NCBI GenBank assembly: GCA_963782465.1
Contig: CAWAJR010000006.1
Span: 1-64,000 of the forward strand
Origin: JAODBJ01 sp963782465
GTDB lineage: Bacteria; Actinomycetota; Acidimicrobiia; IMCC26256; PALSA-610
Length of the DNA: 64,000 nucleotides
Reading direction: 5' to 3'
The notes under the pieces were generated by a model. The model was not told the DNA's origin and ran no database searches. It worked only from the letters and a program-made list of their open reading frames with translations. Positions 16,478-24,664 of the stretch are shown here, piece after piece; the first letter of the stretch is position 1, and every line of letters begins with the position of its first letter. Position numbers and translations under genes: made by a program.

Positions 16478-18012
16478 TCACCGACGCCACCCGTGACGAC
16501 CGCGAGGTTCACCCGCGCCGTGCCCATCGGCCCCGGCACGTCGGTCGGGCTGCACCGCACCGACCGGCCCACCAGCTCGCTGCGCTCGGCCTCGACGAGG
16601 GCGCCGGCGTCGAGCAATCTCGCGTACGCCCGGCCGCCCCCGGGAAGGTCGCAGACGAGCAACCCCCATGCGGGCGTCCCGTCGCGGCTGTGGACGACGG
16701 AGTACGCCGCGACCGTCGCGTCGCCCGCGTACTCGTCGACGATCGCGACGGGAGCGACCGCGTCGAGTTCCTTCTGCACCGCGAGTTCGTCGGGCGGCGC
16801 GAGGCCGGCCGGCTCCGTCGAGTAGACGCCGAAGACATGCTTCGTCATGTGCATCCCGACACCGCTCACCATGCCGAGCGAGCCCGGGGTGGCCCGGAGC
16901 GTGCCGGCCATCGCCGCGATCGAGTGGGTGAGGTACCCGCTGCCCGGCCCGCCGTGGTACGGGAGCCCGCCGGTGACCGTCAGCGATCGCGCCGGGTCGG
17001 TGATACCGAGCGCATCCCGGGCGAAGTGCAGTGAACTGGCGAAGCACGAATAGAGGTCGAGGTGCTCGACGTCGCCGATGGCGGTCCCGGCAACCCGCAA
17101 CGCCTCCCTCGCCGCGGCCCCCATCGCCGGCGAGCGCGACAGGTCGGGGTGCTCGGCGACGTAGGTCGGGTCGGTCGCGTGGCACCAGCCGCGCAGGTAG
17201 ACCCGCTGTTCGCGCGGGATGCCGAGCGCATCGGCACGTTCGTGCGTGGTGAGCAGCAACGCGGCCGCCATGTCGACGTCCATGATCGACACCATGTACT
17301 TCGTGTACGGGTAGCCGATCATGCGGTTCGCCGGGCCCGGGTCGACCAGCTCCCGAACACTGCGCTCGATCGGGAACCAGGCGTCGGGGTTCCCGGCCGC
17401 CACGGCCGTCATCGGCGCCAGCATCTCGCCGATCCCCGTGCGGTACGCATCGAGGCCCACGCCGAGCCGCGCCCGGCGCGCGTTGTCGAACAGGGCGAAG
17501 GTGAGCCAGGCCTGGAACACCTCGTGGGCGACCTCGGCCGGGTGCATGGGCGCTTCCCACGGGAACGGCCGTTTCTCGACCGGCGCGAACGAGTAGGCCG
17601 GCCGCTCGCCTCGTTGCTTGAAGGCCCGCCTGGTCGCGAGGGCCTCCGCGCTCGTGATGAGCGCGCTGTCGAGGTCGCCGTCGAGCATCGCCCGGGCGGT
17701 CGCGTTCACGAGCTGTTGCGGTGTCGTTCCGCCGATACCCGAGTAGACCCGGTGCCTCGGGCCCGCGCCGAGCCGCGCCGCGAGTCGGGCGGGGGCGTCG
17801 TCGTACTGCCAGGTCTGGCAGTAGACGATCTGCAGGCTGTCGAGGCGTTCGAGCAGCGCCGGGTTGCCGGCGTCGGTCGCGGCCATCCGCGCGACGTGGT
17901 CCCACATCTCCAGCGGTTCCGGCGCGCCGAGCGTCGCGGTTTCCCCCGGGTGCCACGTGTGGTGCCCGACGCCGACGATGCACGGCGTACGGGGGTTCAC
18001 AGCGCGCGTCAC
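16474..18012 (-). CDS. Thiolase-like protein type 1 (acetyl-CoA acetyltransferase family)
   Basis: The protein has 512 residues and belongs to the thiolase superfamily near mycobacterial TLP1. The N-terminal domain has PCIVGVGHHTWHPGE and GIGGTTPQQLVNATARAML. At the position where degradative and biosynthetic thiolases have the nucleophilic cysteine there is no cysteine, only TSAEALATRR further on. The C-terminal part has GGPGSGYLTHSIAAMAGTLR. The last 90 residues resemble the extra C-terminal domain found in TLP1. It may therefore bind CoA esters without classical thiolase activity (inference). GTG 18012 overlaps the stop of the crotonase gene by GTGA; GTG 18000 is the alternative start. Confidence 0.8.
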   Translation of the reverse strand: MTRAVNPRTPCIVGVGHHTWHPGETATLGAPEPLEMWDHVARMAATDAGNPALLERLDSLQIVYCQTWQYDDAPARLAARLGAGPRHRVYSGIGGTTPQQLVNATARAMLDGDLDSALITSAEALATRRAFKQRGERPAYSFAPVEKRPFPWEAPMHPAEVAHEVFQAWLTFALFDNARRARLGVGLDAYRTGIGEMLAPMTAVAAGNPDAWFPIERSVRELVDPGPANRMIGYPYTKYMVSIMDVDMAAALLLTTHERADALGIPREQRVYLRGWCHATDPTYVAEHPDLSRSPAMGAAAREALRVAGTAIGDVEHLDLYSCFASSLHFARDALGITDPARSLTVTGGLPYHGGPGSGYLTHSIAAMAGTLRATPGSLGMVSGVGMHMTKHVFGVYSTEPAGLAPPDELAVQKELDAVAPVAIVDEYAGDATVAAYSVVHSRDGTPAWGLLVCDLPGGGRAYARLLDAGALVEAERSELVGRSVRCSPTDVPGPMGTARVNLAVVTGGVGD

Positions 18013-18965
18013 CGCGCTTGCCAGTCGGGCGCCCGCTTCTCGGCGAAGGCCCTCGGCCCCTCCTTCGCGTCTTCGGTGCCGAAGATCTTCGACGAGAGCT
18101 TCGATTCCTTCTCGAACGCGGTTCGCAACGCGCGCGCGAGTTCGTCGAGCACGTCGGTGGCGGCCGCGATCGCCGTCTTCGTCGCCTCCGGATCGCCGGG
18201 GTTCACTGTCGCGAGCGTGTCGCGCAACTGCTTCACCGCACCGCGCAGGGCCTTGATCTCGTGCTCGTCGTGGTACAGGCCGCCGAGGGCACTCTGCTTC
18301 GTGGCCTGCACCGCGAGTGGCGCGTTGGCCGTCATCCGGTGGGCGAACTCGTAGGCCTTCTCCAACAGCTGCGCTCGCGGGACGACCGCGTTCAGCAGCC
18401 CCATCTCGTAGGCCCGCGCCGCGGGTACCAGATCGGCGCAGAGCAGGAACTCCATGGCGAGCGGCCACGGGATCTGGCGCGGCAGGCGCACGGTCGTGCC
18501 GCCGCCCGCGAACAAGCCTCGCTTCGGTTCCATCACCGCGAACTTCGCTTCCGTGCAGGCGATCCGGATGTCGGTGCCGCCGAGCATCTCCATCCCGCCG
18601 GCCGTGCAGAACCCGTTGACCGCGGCGACGATCGGCTTGTTGCACTCGAAGTTGCGCAGCACCGACTTGGTGCCGTCGTCGAGGCGGTACCCGTTGATCT
18701 CGGTGAGGCCTTCTTCGGCGATCTGCTGCTGGAACTTGGTGATCTCGGGCACGTAGCGCTTCAGGTCGGCCCCGGTGAAGAAGGCATCCTCGACGCCGGT
18801 GACGATCGCGACCCACGCGCTGTCGTCGTCGCGGAACCGTTCCCACGCCTCGCGAAGCTGCTTGAAATGCTCCATGTCGGCCGAGTTGCGCGCCTCGGGC
18901 CGGTCGATCGTGATCAGGACGACGTGCGTGTCGTCCTGCTCGTACCGGATCGCCACACCTGACAC
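18009..18965 (-). CDS. Enoyl-CoA hydratase/isomerase family protein (crotonase)
   Basis: The protein has 318 residues, longer than the typical 260. It has the crotonase fold motifs: ITIDRPEARNSAD near residue 17, FFTGADLKRY (oxyanion-hole region), KPIVAAVNGFCTAGGMEML and the second catalytic region FAVMEPKRGLFAGGG. The reaction is hydration or isomerisation of an enoyl-CoA; the exact substrate is unknown. Start codons GTG 18965 and GTG 18956 are both in frame. Both lie at or in the palindromic CTGAC box, so the box would sit over the transcription start if the message is leaderless. It is translationally coupled to the thiolase-like gene. Confidence 0.85.
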   Translation of the reverse strand: MSGVAIRYEQDDTHVVLITIDRPEARNSADMEHFKQLREAWERFRDDDSAWVAIVTGVEDAFFTGADLKRYVPEITKFQQQIAEEGLTEINGYRLDDGTKSVLRNFECNKPIVAAVNGFCTAGGMEMLGGTDIRIACTEAKFAVMEPKRGLFAGGGTTVRLPRQIPWPLAMEFLLCADLVPAARAYEMGLLNAVVPRAQLLEKAYEFAHRMTANAPLAVQATKQSALGGLYHDEHEIKALRGAVKQLRDTLATVNPGDPEATKTAIAAATDVLDELARALRTAFEKESKLSSKIFGTEDAKEGPRAFAEKRAPDWQAR

Positions 18966-18974
18966 GTTAGTCAG
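18959..18974. promoter_or_regulatory. CTGAC-N6-GTCAG palindrome at the crotonase start
   Basis: CTGACACGTTAGTCAG covers the 5' end of the crotonase gene. On the minus strand it reads CTGACTAACGTGTCAG, where GTG is the likely start codon. Occupation by a regulator would block transcription directly. Confidence 0.6.
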
Positions 18975-19105
18975 GTCCCGTAGCCGCCCGGCCCTGCTCT
19001 CAGGCGGAAAACGGCCCTCGCGGGGCACGTATCCACCAGAAAGTTGTCTCACCCGATCGTTAGGGTCGATCTGCTTCTCCATCGCGACCGAACGGAGGAG
19101 CACAG

Positions 19106-20020
19106 GTGGGAACGGAGTCGTGGGCACGACTCGCTCGGAGCGCGAACCGATCATTCGGCCTCGTGACCCGGGAGCGCGCCCGGCAACTCGGCACCAGCGA
19201 CAAGGCGTTACGCCGCTACGTCGACGCCGGCGTCCTGGAGCGCCTCTCGGTGCATGTCTTTCGGGTTGTCGGTGCGCCCAGAACGCCTGAGCAACTGGTG
19301 CTGGCCGCGTGCTGCTCGGCCGGGCCGGGCGCTGTTGCGTCCCACACGACGGCCGCCGCACTGCATCGGTTCGACGGGTGCGCTCCGCTCGCCGACCACG
19401 CGGCGATCCATGTGGCGGTGCCGACGACGTCGCGCCGAACCGGGCTGGGGATCGTGCATCGGACTGACACGCTCGACGCAATCGACCGCTGCCGCGTCGG
19501 GCCGGTCCCGGCGACATCACCGGTACGAACCCTCATCGACCTGGGGGCCGTGGTCCCCCGGGACCAGGTCGAGGAGGCGCTCGACGGCGCGGAACGCGAC
19601 GGCAGGGTGGATCGGCGCGTCCTCGTCCGACGGGTCGAGGAACTGCGCACGCCCGGCCGGTCCGGCGCCGGCACCATCGCCTCGATCCTCGACGATCGGG
19701 CGGCGATCGACGCGCTCCCCCGGAGCGTGCTCGAACGCCGGTTCCTTCGCATCGTGCGCCGGCACGGCCTGCCGCTTCCCGTCGCCCAGTACGAGGTCCG
19801 GCGAACCGACGGTCGCCGCGCGTACCTCGACTTCGCGTACCCCGACCGCCGGGTGGCGATCGAGTTACAGGGAAACGGCACGCACGCGACACCGCAGCAA
19901 CGGGCAGCCGACTACGAGCGCTCCAACGCCCTCCCGACCTGGCGCTTCTTGTGGTTCACCTACCACGACGTCATGCGCCGGCCCGCGTATGTGGCGTCAT
20001 CCGTCGGTCGCGAGGCTTGA
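19106..20020 (+). CDS. AbiEi-like winged-helix protein with DUF559-type nuclease domain
   Basis: The protein has 304 residues. The N-terminal part (SFGLVTRERARQLGTSDKA, then a winged helix up to about residue 60) resembles AbiEi antitoxin-type DNA-binding domains. The middle holds the AbiEi-like TLIDLGAV region. The C-terminal 90 residues (YLDFAYPDRRVAIELQGNGTH) resemble the DUF559/Vsr-like endonuclease fold with the D...E-x-Q pattern. Such genes are common in actinobacteria, often as orphans; their role is not settled. No AbiEii nucleotidyltransferase partner is adjacent. GGAGGAG precedes GTG 19106. Confidence 0.75.
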   Translation: MGTESWARLARSANRSFGLVTRERARQLGTSDKALRRYVDAGVLERLSVHVFRVVGAPRTPEQLVLAACCSAGPGAVASHTTAAALHRFDGCAPLADHAAIHVAVPTTSRRTGLGIVHRTDTLDAIDRCRVGPVPATSPVRTLIDLGAVVPRDQVEEALDGAERDGRVDRRVLVRRVEELRTPGRSGAGTIASILDDRAAIDALPRSVLERRFLRIVRRHGLPLPVAQYEVRRTDGRRAYLDFAYPDRRVAIELQGNGTHATPQQRAADYERSNALPTWRFLWFTYHDVMRRPAYVASSVGREA

Positions 20021-20022
20021 AG

Positions 20023-20038
20023 CTGACGCCGGTGTCAC
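20023..20038. promoter_or_regulatory. CTGAC-N6-GTCAC palindrome upstream of the dehydrogenase/aldolase operon
   Basis: CTGACGCCGGTGTCAC differs by one base from the perfect half-site and lies 19 bases upstream of the GTG start of the 2-hydroxyacid dehydrogenase. Confidence 0.55.
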
Positions 20039-20057
20039 GTGCGTGCGAACATGCAGC

Positions 20058-21035
20058 GTGGCCAACCGACCGAAAGCACTGGTGACGGCGCCGTTCCGCG
20101 GCGAGGGACTCACGACACTGCAGGCGATCGCCGACGTCGTGTACGACCCGTGGATCGACCAACGGCCGCTGCGCCTCTACGACGGCGAAAAGCTCGCGGC
20201 GCGGATCGAGGCGGAGGGCGCCGACATCGTCATCGTCGAGTCCGACTTCGTGCGCGGGCCGGTCTTCGACCTGCCGCTTCGCGCGATCGGCAGTTGCCGC
20301 GGCGACCCGAACAACGTCGACATCGCCGCCGCCACCAAGGCGGGCATCCCGGTGCTGCGCGCGCCCGGCCGCAACGCCGACGCGGTCGCGGAGATGACGG
20401 TCGCGCTCCTGTTCGCGGTGAACCGGTACCTCGTCCCGGCCGACCGCGACGTGCGGGCCGGCCAGGTCTACGCGAACGGTCTCATCCCCTACCAGCGCTA
20501 CCGGGCCTGGCAGCTCGCCGGACGGACGGTGGGGATCGTCGGTCTCGGAGCCGTCGGTCGGGCGACGAAATGGCGGCTCGAAGGGCTCGGGATGAAGGTC
20601 ATCTCCTACGACCCGTACAACCCCGAAGCGACGCATTCGCTCGACGACCTGCTCGCCGAGGCCGACGTCGTGAGCATGCACGCGATCGTCACCGACGAGA
20701 CCCGCGGCCTGATCGGCAAGGACCAGTTCGCGGCGATGAAGGACGGCGCCATCTACATCAACAGCGCCCGCGCGATGCTCCACGACACCGATGCGCTCAC
20801 CGAATCGCTGGCGTCGGGGCATCTCGGCGGGGCGGGCCTCGACCATTTCGAAGGCGAGAACCTTCCGACCGATCACCCGCTCTGCTCGATGACGAACGTG
20901 GTGCTCACACCCCACATCGGCGGCGCGACCTACGACACCGAAGCGAACCATTCGAAGATGATCGCCGACGACCTCGATCGGCTGCTGCGCGGCGAACGCC
21001 CCCAGCACATCGTCAACCCGGAGGTCCTGAAGTGA
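20058..21035 (+). CDS. 2-hydroxyacid dehydrogenase family protein (SerA-like)
   Basis: The protein has 325 residues. The NAD-binding motif is GIVGLGAVGRATKW near residue 160. The catalytic triad of D-2-hydroxyacid dehydrogenases is present: Arg in INSARAM, the acidic residue in the FEGENLP stretch and His in LTPHIGGAT. It oxidises or reduces a D-2-hydroxyacid with NAD(P). GTG 20058 was chosen because the protein then starts with ANRPKALVTAPF, a normal first strand. The next gene, a class II aldolase, overlaps it by GTGA, so the pair may break down a hydroxylated sugar acid (inference). Confidence 0.85.
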   Translation: MANRPKALVTAPFRGEGLTTLQAIADVVYDPWIDQRPLRLYDGEKLAARIEAEGADIVIVESDFVRGPVFDLPLRAIGSCRGDPNNVDIAAATKAGIPVLRAPGRNADAVAEMTVALLFAVNRYLVPADRDVRAGQVYANGLIPYQRYRAWQLAGRTVGIVGLGAVGRATKWRLEGLGMKVISYDPYNPEATHSLDDLLAEADVVSMHAIVTDETRGLIGKDQFAAMKDGAIYINSARAMLHDTDALTESLASGHLGGAGLDHFEGENLPTDHPLCSMTNVVLTPHIGGATYDTEANHSKMIADDLDRLLRGERPQHIVNPEVLK

Positions 21036-21688
21036 GCAAGCCGAAAGGCACCCCCGAGGAGATCAAGGCCGAGGTGTTGTGGGTGGCGCAGGAAAGCCTG
21101 CGCACCAACCTCGTGCACGGGACGGCCGGCAATTTCTCGGCGCGCCTGCCCGACGGCAACGTGGTCCTCACCCCGTCGTCGCTCCCGTACGAGACCATGG
21201 GCATCGACGACCTCGTCGTCACCGACCTCGACGGCAACGTGCTCGAAGGCAAGAACCAGCCGACCACCGAGAAGATGCTGCACCTCGCGTGCCTGAAGGC
21301 CTACGACGACGTGCACGCGGTGATCCACTGCCACGCGAAGTTCTGCACGATGTTCGCGCTGGCGCACGAGCCGATCCCGTGCGCGATCGAAGAGGTCGAG
21401 GTCTACGTCGGCGGCGACGTTCCCGTCGCGAACTACCAGTTCACCGGGTCGCAAGAGCTGGCCGACGAGGTGAGCAAGTGGGTCGGCGACCGCGCCGCGG
21501 TGCTGATGGCGAACCACGGCCTGCTGACGGTCGGCAAGTCGGCGAAGGACGCGTTGAAGATCGCGAACCTCGTCGAGCTGACCGCCGAGATCGTGTGGGG
21601 CGCGCGCCTGCTCGGCCCGATCGTGCCGCTGCCCGATTCCACCCGGGAGAAGATGGCGCCGATCTACAAGATGCTGCGAGGCATGTGA
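21032..21688 (+). CDS. Class II aldolase/adducin family protein
   Basis: The protein has 218 residues, like L-fuculose-phosphate aldolase and L-ribulose-5-phosphate 4-epimerase. It has the phosphate-binding GTAGNFSARL near residue 30, the catalytic Glu in PTTEKMLH, and zinc ligands HCHAKF and ANHGLLT. It cleaves or epimerises a phosphorylated sugar using zinc. The GTG start overlaps the dehydrogenase stop. The real substrate is not known. Confidence 0.87.
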   Translation: MSKPKGTPEEIKAEVLWVAQESLRTNLVHGTAGNFSARLPDGNVVLTPSSLPYETMGIDDLVVTDLDGNVLEGKNQPTTEKMLHLACLKAYDDVHAVIHCHAKFCTMFALAHEPIPCAIEEVEVYVGGDVPVANYQFTGSQELADEVSKWVGDRAAVLMANHGLLTVGKSAKDALKIANLVELTAEIVWGARLLGPIVPLPDSTREKMAPIYKMLRGM

Positions 21689-22345
21689 TCAGCGTTTCCG
21701 GGCGAGGGTGAGGCCGTCGGCGATCGGCAACATCACGACGTCGACCCGCGAGTCGGCCGCGACCATGTCGTTGAAGGCGCGCATGGCCTTCGTGTCGTCG
21801 TCGGTCGCGCCCGCATCGATCACCGCGCCGCCCCGGAAGACGTTGTCGAGCAGCATCACGCCGTTCGAGCGCATCCGGGTGAGCACTTCCTCGTAGTAGA
21901 TCGGGTAGTTGCCCTTGTCGGCGTCGATGAACGCCAGCTCGTAGACCTCGTCGGGCGGCAGGGCCCGGAGCGTGTCGGCGGCCGGCCCGAGCCGTAGCTC
22001 GACCTTGTCGGCGACACCGGCCCGCTCCCAGTAGCGCCGGGCGATGGCCGTCCATTCCTCCGACACGTCGCAGCACAGCAGGTGCCCGTCGGCGGGAAGC
22101 CCCCGCGCGACCGCGAGCGACGAGTAGCCGGTGAAGGTCCCGATCTCGATCGCGTGCCGGGCGCCGGTGAGCCGGGTGAGCATCGTCATGAACGCACCCT
22201 GCTCGGTCGAGATCTGCATCACCGCGATGCCGCCCAGCGCGGCGGTCTCCTCGACGAGGTCTTGCTGGACCTGGTCGGGCGGGGTGCCGTGGGCGAGGAG
22301 GTAGGCGTGGGCTTCGGGCGACAGGAAGAACGACTTCGAGCTCAT
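21689..22345 (-). CDS. SAM-dependent O-methyltransferase (CCoAOMT-like family)
   Basis: The protein has 218 residues. It has the SAM-binding motif IEIGTFTGYSSLA near residue 62 and the metal-binding FIDADKGNYPIYYE near 136, followed by LLDNVFRGG. Members are Mg-dependent catechol-type O-methyltransferases. A longer reading (from 22381) would cross the promoter region. The chosen ATG 22345 follows TAACGT by seven bases and is probably leaderless. The TAG-free stop is immediately next to the aldolase stop; the two genes converge. Confidence 0.87.
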   Translation of the reverse strand: MSSKSFFLSPEAHAYLLAHGTPPDQVQQDLVEETAALGGIAVMQISTEQGAFMTMLTRLTGARHAIEIGTFTGYSSLAVARGLPADGHLLCCDVSEEWTAIARRYWERAGVADKVELRLGPAADTLRALPPDEVYELAFIDADKGNYPIYYEEVLTRMRSNGVMLLDNVFRGGAVIDAGATDDDTKAMRAFNDMVAADSRVDVVMLPIADGLTLARKR

Positions 22346-22352
22346 GACGAAG

Positions 22353-22358
22353 ACGTTA
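22353..22358 (-). promoter_or_regulatory. -10 element, leaderless promoter of the O-methyltransferase
   Basis: On the minus strand TAACGT is followed by seven bases (CTTCGTC) and the ATG at 22345. Confidence 0.55.
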
Positions 22359-22374
22359 CGGTGCCGATCACTAC

Positions 22375-22403
22375 CTGACACCGATGTCAGGGAGCGTTAC
22401 GAT
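22375..22403 (+). promoter_or_regulatory. Promoter with CTGAC-N6-GTCAG operator for the MFS-LivF gene
   Basis: The palindrome CTGACACCGATGTCAG covers 22375-22390. Its first six bases, CTGACA, act as a -35 element and TACGAT (22398-22403) as a -10, separated by exactly 17 bases. A bound regulator would cover the -35 element. The site also lies 17 bases upstream of the divergent O-methyltransferase -10, so it could control both genes. Confidence 0.7.
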
Positions 22404-22447
22404 CCGCCCTTCGCCGGCGAGCCGAACGGAACTTCAGGGGGCCATCC

Positions 22448-24664
22448 GTGGACGAAGTGGTGCGCGAGGAGGCTCCGGGGGGAGCCGCCGCGCTGGCAGC
22501 CGCAGTCCTCGACGAGGAGGCGGCGCGCCAAGCCGCCCAAGCGCGAGCCAAGGAACAGATCATCTTTCCCGACGAGTTGCTCCCCGGGGTCAACTCCGAG
22601 GCCACGAGCTGGCGAGACTCGTTCGCACGCGGCGGCAAGCTCATGTTCATCGTGCTGGCCCTGCTCGTCGCGTTCGACGAACTCGAGAACTCGGCCATCC
22701 AGGTGCTCGAACCGGAGATCCGGCGCACCTTCCACATCAGCAGCGGCACCGTCGTGTTCATCGCGACCGCGTCGGCCGCGTTCTTCGTACTGGGCGCGGT
22801 CCCGATGGGATGGCTCGCCGACCGGGTGAAACGGGTCCCGATCGTCGGCACGGCGAGCCTGTTCTTCGCGTTCTTCGTCTTCTGTTCGGGGCTGGCGATC
22901 AACGCGTTCATGTTGTTCGTCACCCGGTTCCTCACCGGCATCGCCAAGGCGAACAGCATCCCGGTGCACCAGTCGCTGATCGCCGACAACTACCCGATCG
23001 GCATCCGCGCCCGGATGGCCGGCGTCATGCAGATGGGGACCCAGGCCGTCGGGCTGCTCAGCCCGGTGCTCGTCGCCGCGATCGCGACGTGGGCCGGCGG
23101 ACCGGAGGGCTGGCGCTGGGCCTGGTACCTCCTCGGGATCCCGGTCGCGCTGATCGCGCTGTTCGCCTTCTTGATGCACGAACCGCCGCGCGGGCAGTTC
23201 GAGAAGGACGACGTCCTCGGTGAGGTGATCGAAGACGAGAACCCGGCTCCGATCTCGATGGAAGCGGCCTTCGCCCGCCTCAAGAAGATCGCGACGATCC
23301 GCACGTCGATCGCCGCGTTCTGCGCGCTGGGTTTCGGGCTCTTCGCCCAGGGCAGCCTCGCGACGCTCTACCTCAATGACACCCTGCACGCCCACAAGCT
23401 CCTCGAACGAGGCTTGATCCTCAGCCTGTCCGGCGTCGTCGCGGTGCCGCTGCTCCCCGTCGTCGGTGGGTACTTCGACCGCACGTACCGGCGCGACCCG
23501 GCCCGCGCGCTCGCCATCGTCGGCGCGTTGATCCTGCCGTCGGCGCTGTTCACGCCGTTGCAGTTCACGACCCACAGCAAGGCACTCTTCGTCGTGTGGG
23601 GCATCCCGCAGGCGGTGTTCACCGCGTGCGCGTTCGCGATGGTCGCGCCGGTGTTGCAGGCCGTCTGCCCCTACCGCCTGCGCGGCATGGGCGCGGCCAT
23701 GGGCACCATGTACATCTTCTTCATCGGCGGTTTCGGCGGTGGGATCGTCGCCGACTTCTTCACCGATGCGATCGGGGTCCGCAGCACCGTGATCGCGCTC
23801 GGCGTACCGACCAGCATCATCGGCGGGCTGCTCCTGATGAACGGCTCGCGCTTCATCCGCCACGACCTGTCGCTGGTCGTCGAGGAGCTGATGGAGGAGC
23901 AAGAAGAGCACCAGAAGCGAACGCTGCGCAAGGAAGCGACCCCGGTCCTGCAGGTCGCGAACATCGACTTCTCGTACGGGCCGGTGCAGGTCTTGTTCGA
24001 CGTCAACTTCGAGATCGCGCGCGGCGAAACGGTCGCGCTGCTCGGCACGAACGGCGCCGGGAAGTCGACCATCCTGCGCGTCATCAGCGGGCTCGAGGTG
24101 CCCGAGCGGGGTGTGGTCCGCCTCAACGGCCGGAACGTCACCTACGTCGCGCCCGAAGCACGGGCGCGCCTGGGGATCGTGCAACTGCCCGGCGGCAAGG
24201 GGACGTTCCCGAGCCTCACCGTCGACCAGAACCTCGTCGTGAGCGCGCGTCTCACCACGCATGACCGCCGCGAGGTGAACCAGAAGATCGAGACGGTCCT
24301 CGAGCTGTTCCCCGAACTCGCCGAACGGCGAAAACAACTCGCCCGCAGCATGTCGGGTGGGCAGCAACAGATGCTGGCGCTGGCGCGGGTCGTGATCCAC
24401 GAACCCGAGGTGCTCCTCATCGACGAGCTGTCGCTCGGGCTCGCGCCGGTGGTGGTGCAACGCATGCTCGAACTCGTCGACACGTTGAAGGCACGCGGCC
24501 AGACGATGGTGATCGTCGAACAGTCGCTCAACGTCGCGCTCTCGATCGCCGACCGGGCGATCTTCCTCGAGAAAGGCGAAGTGCGGTTCGAAGGCGCCAC
24601 TCGTGATCTGGTCGAACGCGACGACCTGGCGCGCGCGGTCTTCTTCGGGACCGAGGGCGGCTGA
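22448..24664 (+). CDS. MFS transporter fused to LivF-type ABC ATPase
   Basis: The protein has 738 residues in a single clean frame. After a 60-residue alanine- and glutamate-rich cytoplasmic head, residues 65-480 form an MFS transporter with about 12 membrane segments and the loop motif GWLADRVKRVP. Residues 497-738 are a complete ABC ATPase of the branched-chain amino acid LivF type: Walker A GTNGAGKST near 533, signature SMSGGQQQ near 635, and Walker B LLIDELSLGLAP near 657 (Leu replaces the usual Pro after DE). A charged helix (LMEEQEEHQKRTLRK) joins the parts. GTG 22448 was chosen on reading frame and distance from the promoter. The stop overlaps the ATG of the LivHMG gene, so the two products are made together and probably share an ABC complex. 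Confidence 0.88.
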   Translation: MDEVVREEAPGGAAALAAAVLDEEAARQAAQARAKEQIIFPDELLPGVNSEATSWRDSFARGGKLMFIVLALLVAFDELENSAIQVLEPEIRRTFHISSGTVVFIATASAAFFVLGAVPMGWLADRVKRVPIVGTASLFFAFFVFCSGLAINAFMLFVTRFLTGIAKANSIPVHQSLIADNYPIGIRARMAGVMQMGTQAVGLLSPVLVAAIATWAGGPEGWRWAWYLLGIPVALIALFAFLMHEPPRGQFEKDDVLGEVIEDENPAPISMEAAFARLKKIATIRTSIAAFCALGFGLFAQGSLATLYLNDTLHAHKLLERGLILSLSGVVAVPLLPVVGGYFDRTYRRDPARALAIVGALILPSALFTPLQFTTHSKALFVVWGIPQAVFTACAFAMVAPVLQAVCPYRLRGMGAAMGTMYIFFIGGFGGGIVADFFTDAIGVRSTVIALGVPTSIIGGLLLMNGSRFIRHDLSLVVEELMEEQEEHQKRTLRKEATPVLQVANIDFSYGPVQVLFDVNFEIARGETVALLGTNGAGKSTILRVISGLEVPERGVVRLNGRNVTYVAPEARARLGIVQLPGGKGTFPSLTVDQNLVVSARLTTHDRREVNQKIETVLELFPELAERRKQLARSMSGGQQQMLALARVVIHEPEVLLIDELSLGLAPVVVQRMLELVDTLKARGQTMVIVEQSLNVALSIADRAIFLEKGEVRFEGATRDLVERDDLARAVFFGTEGG

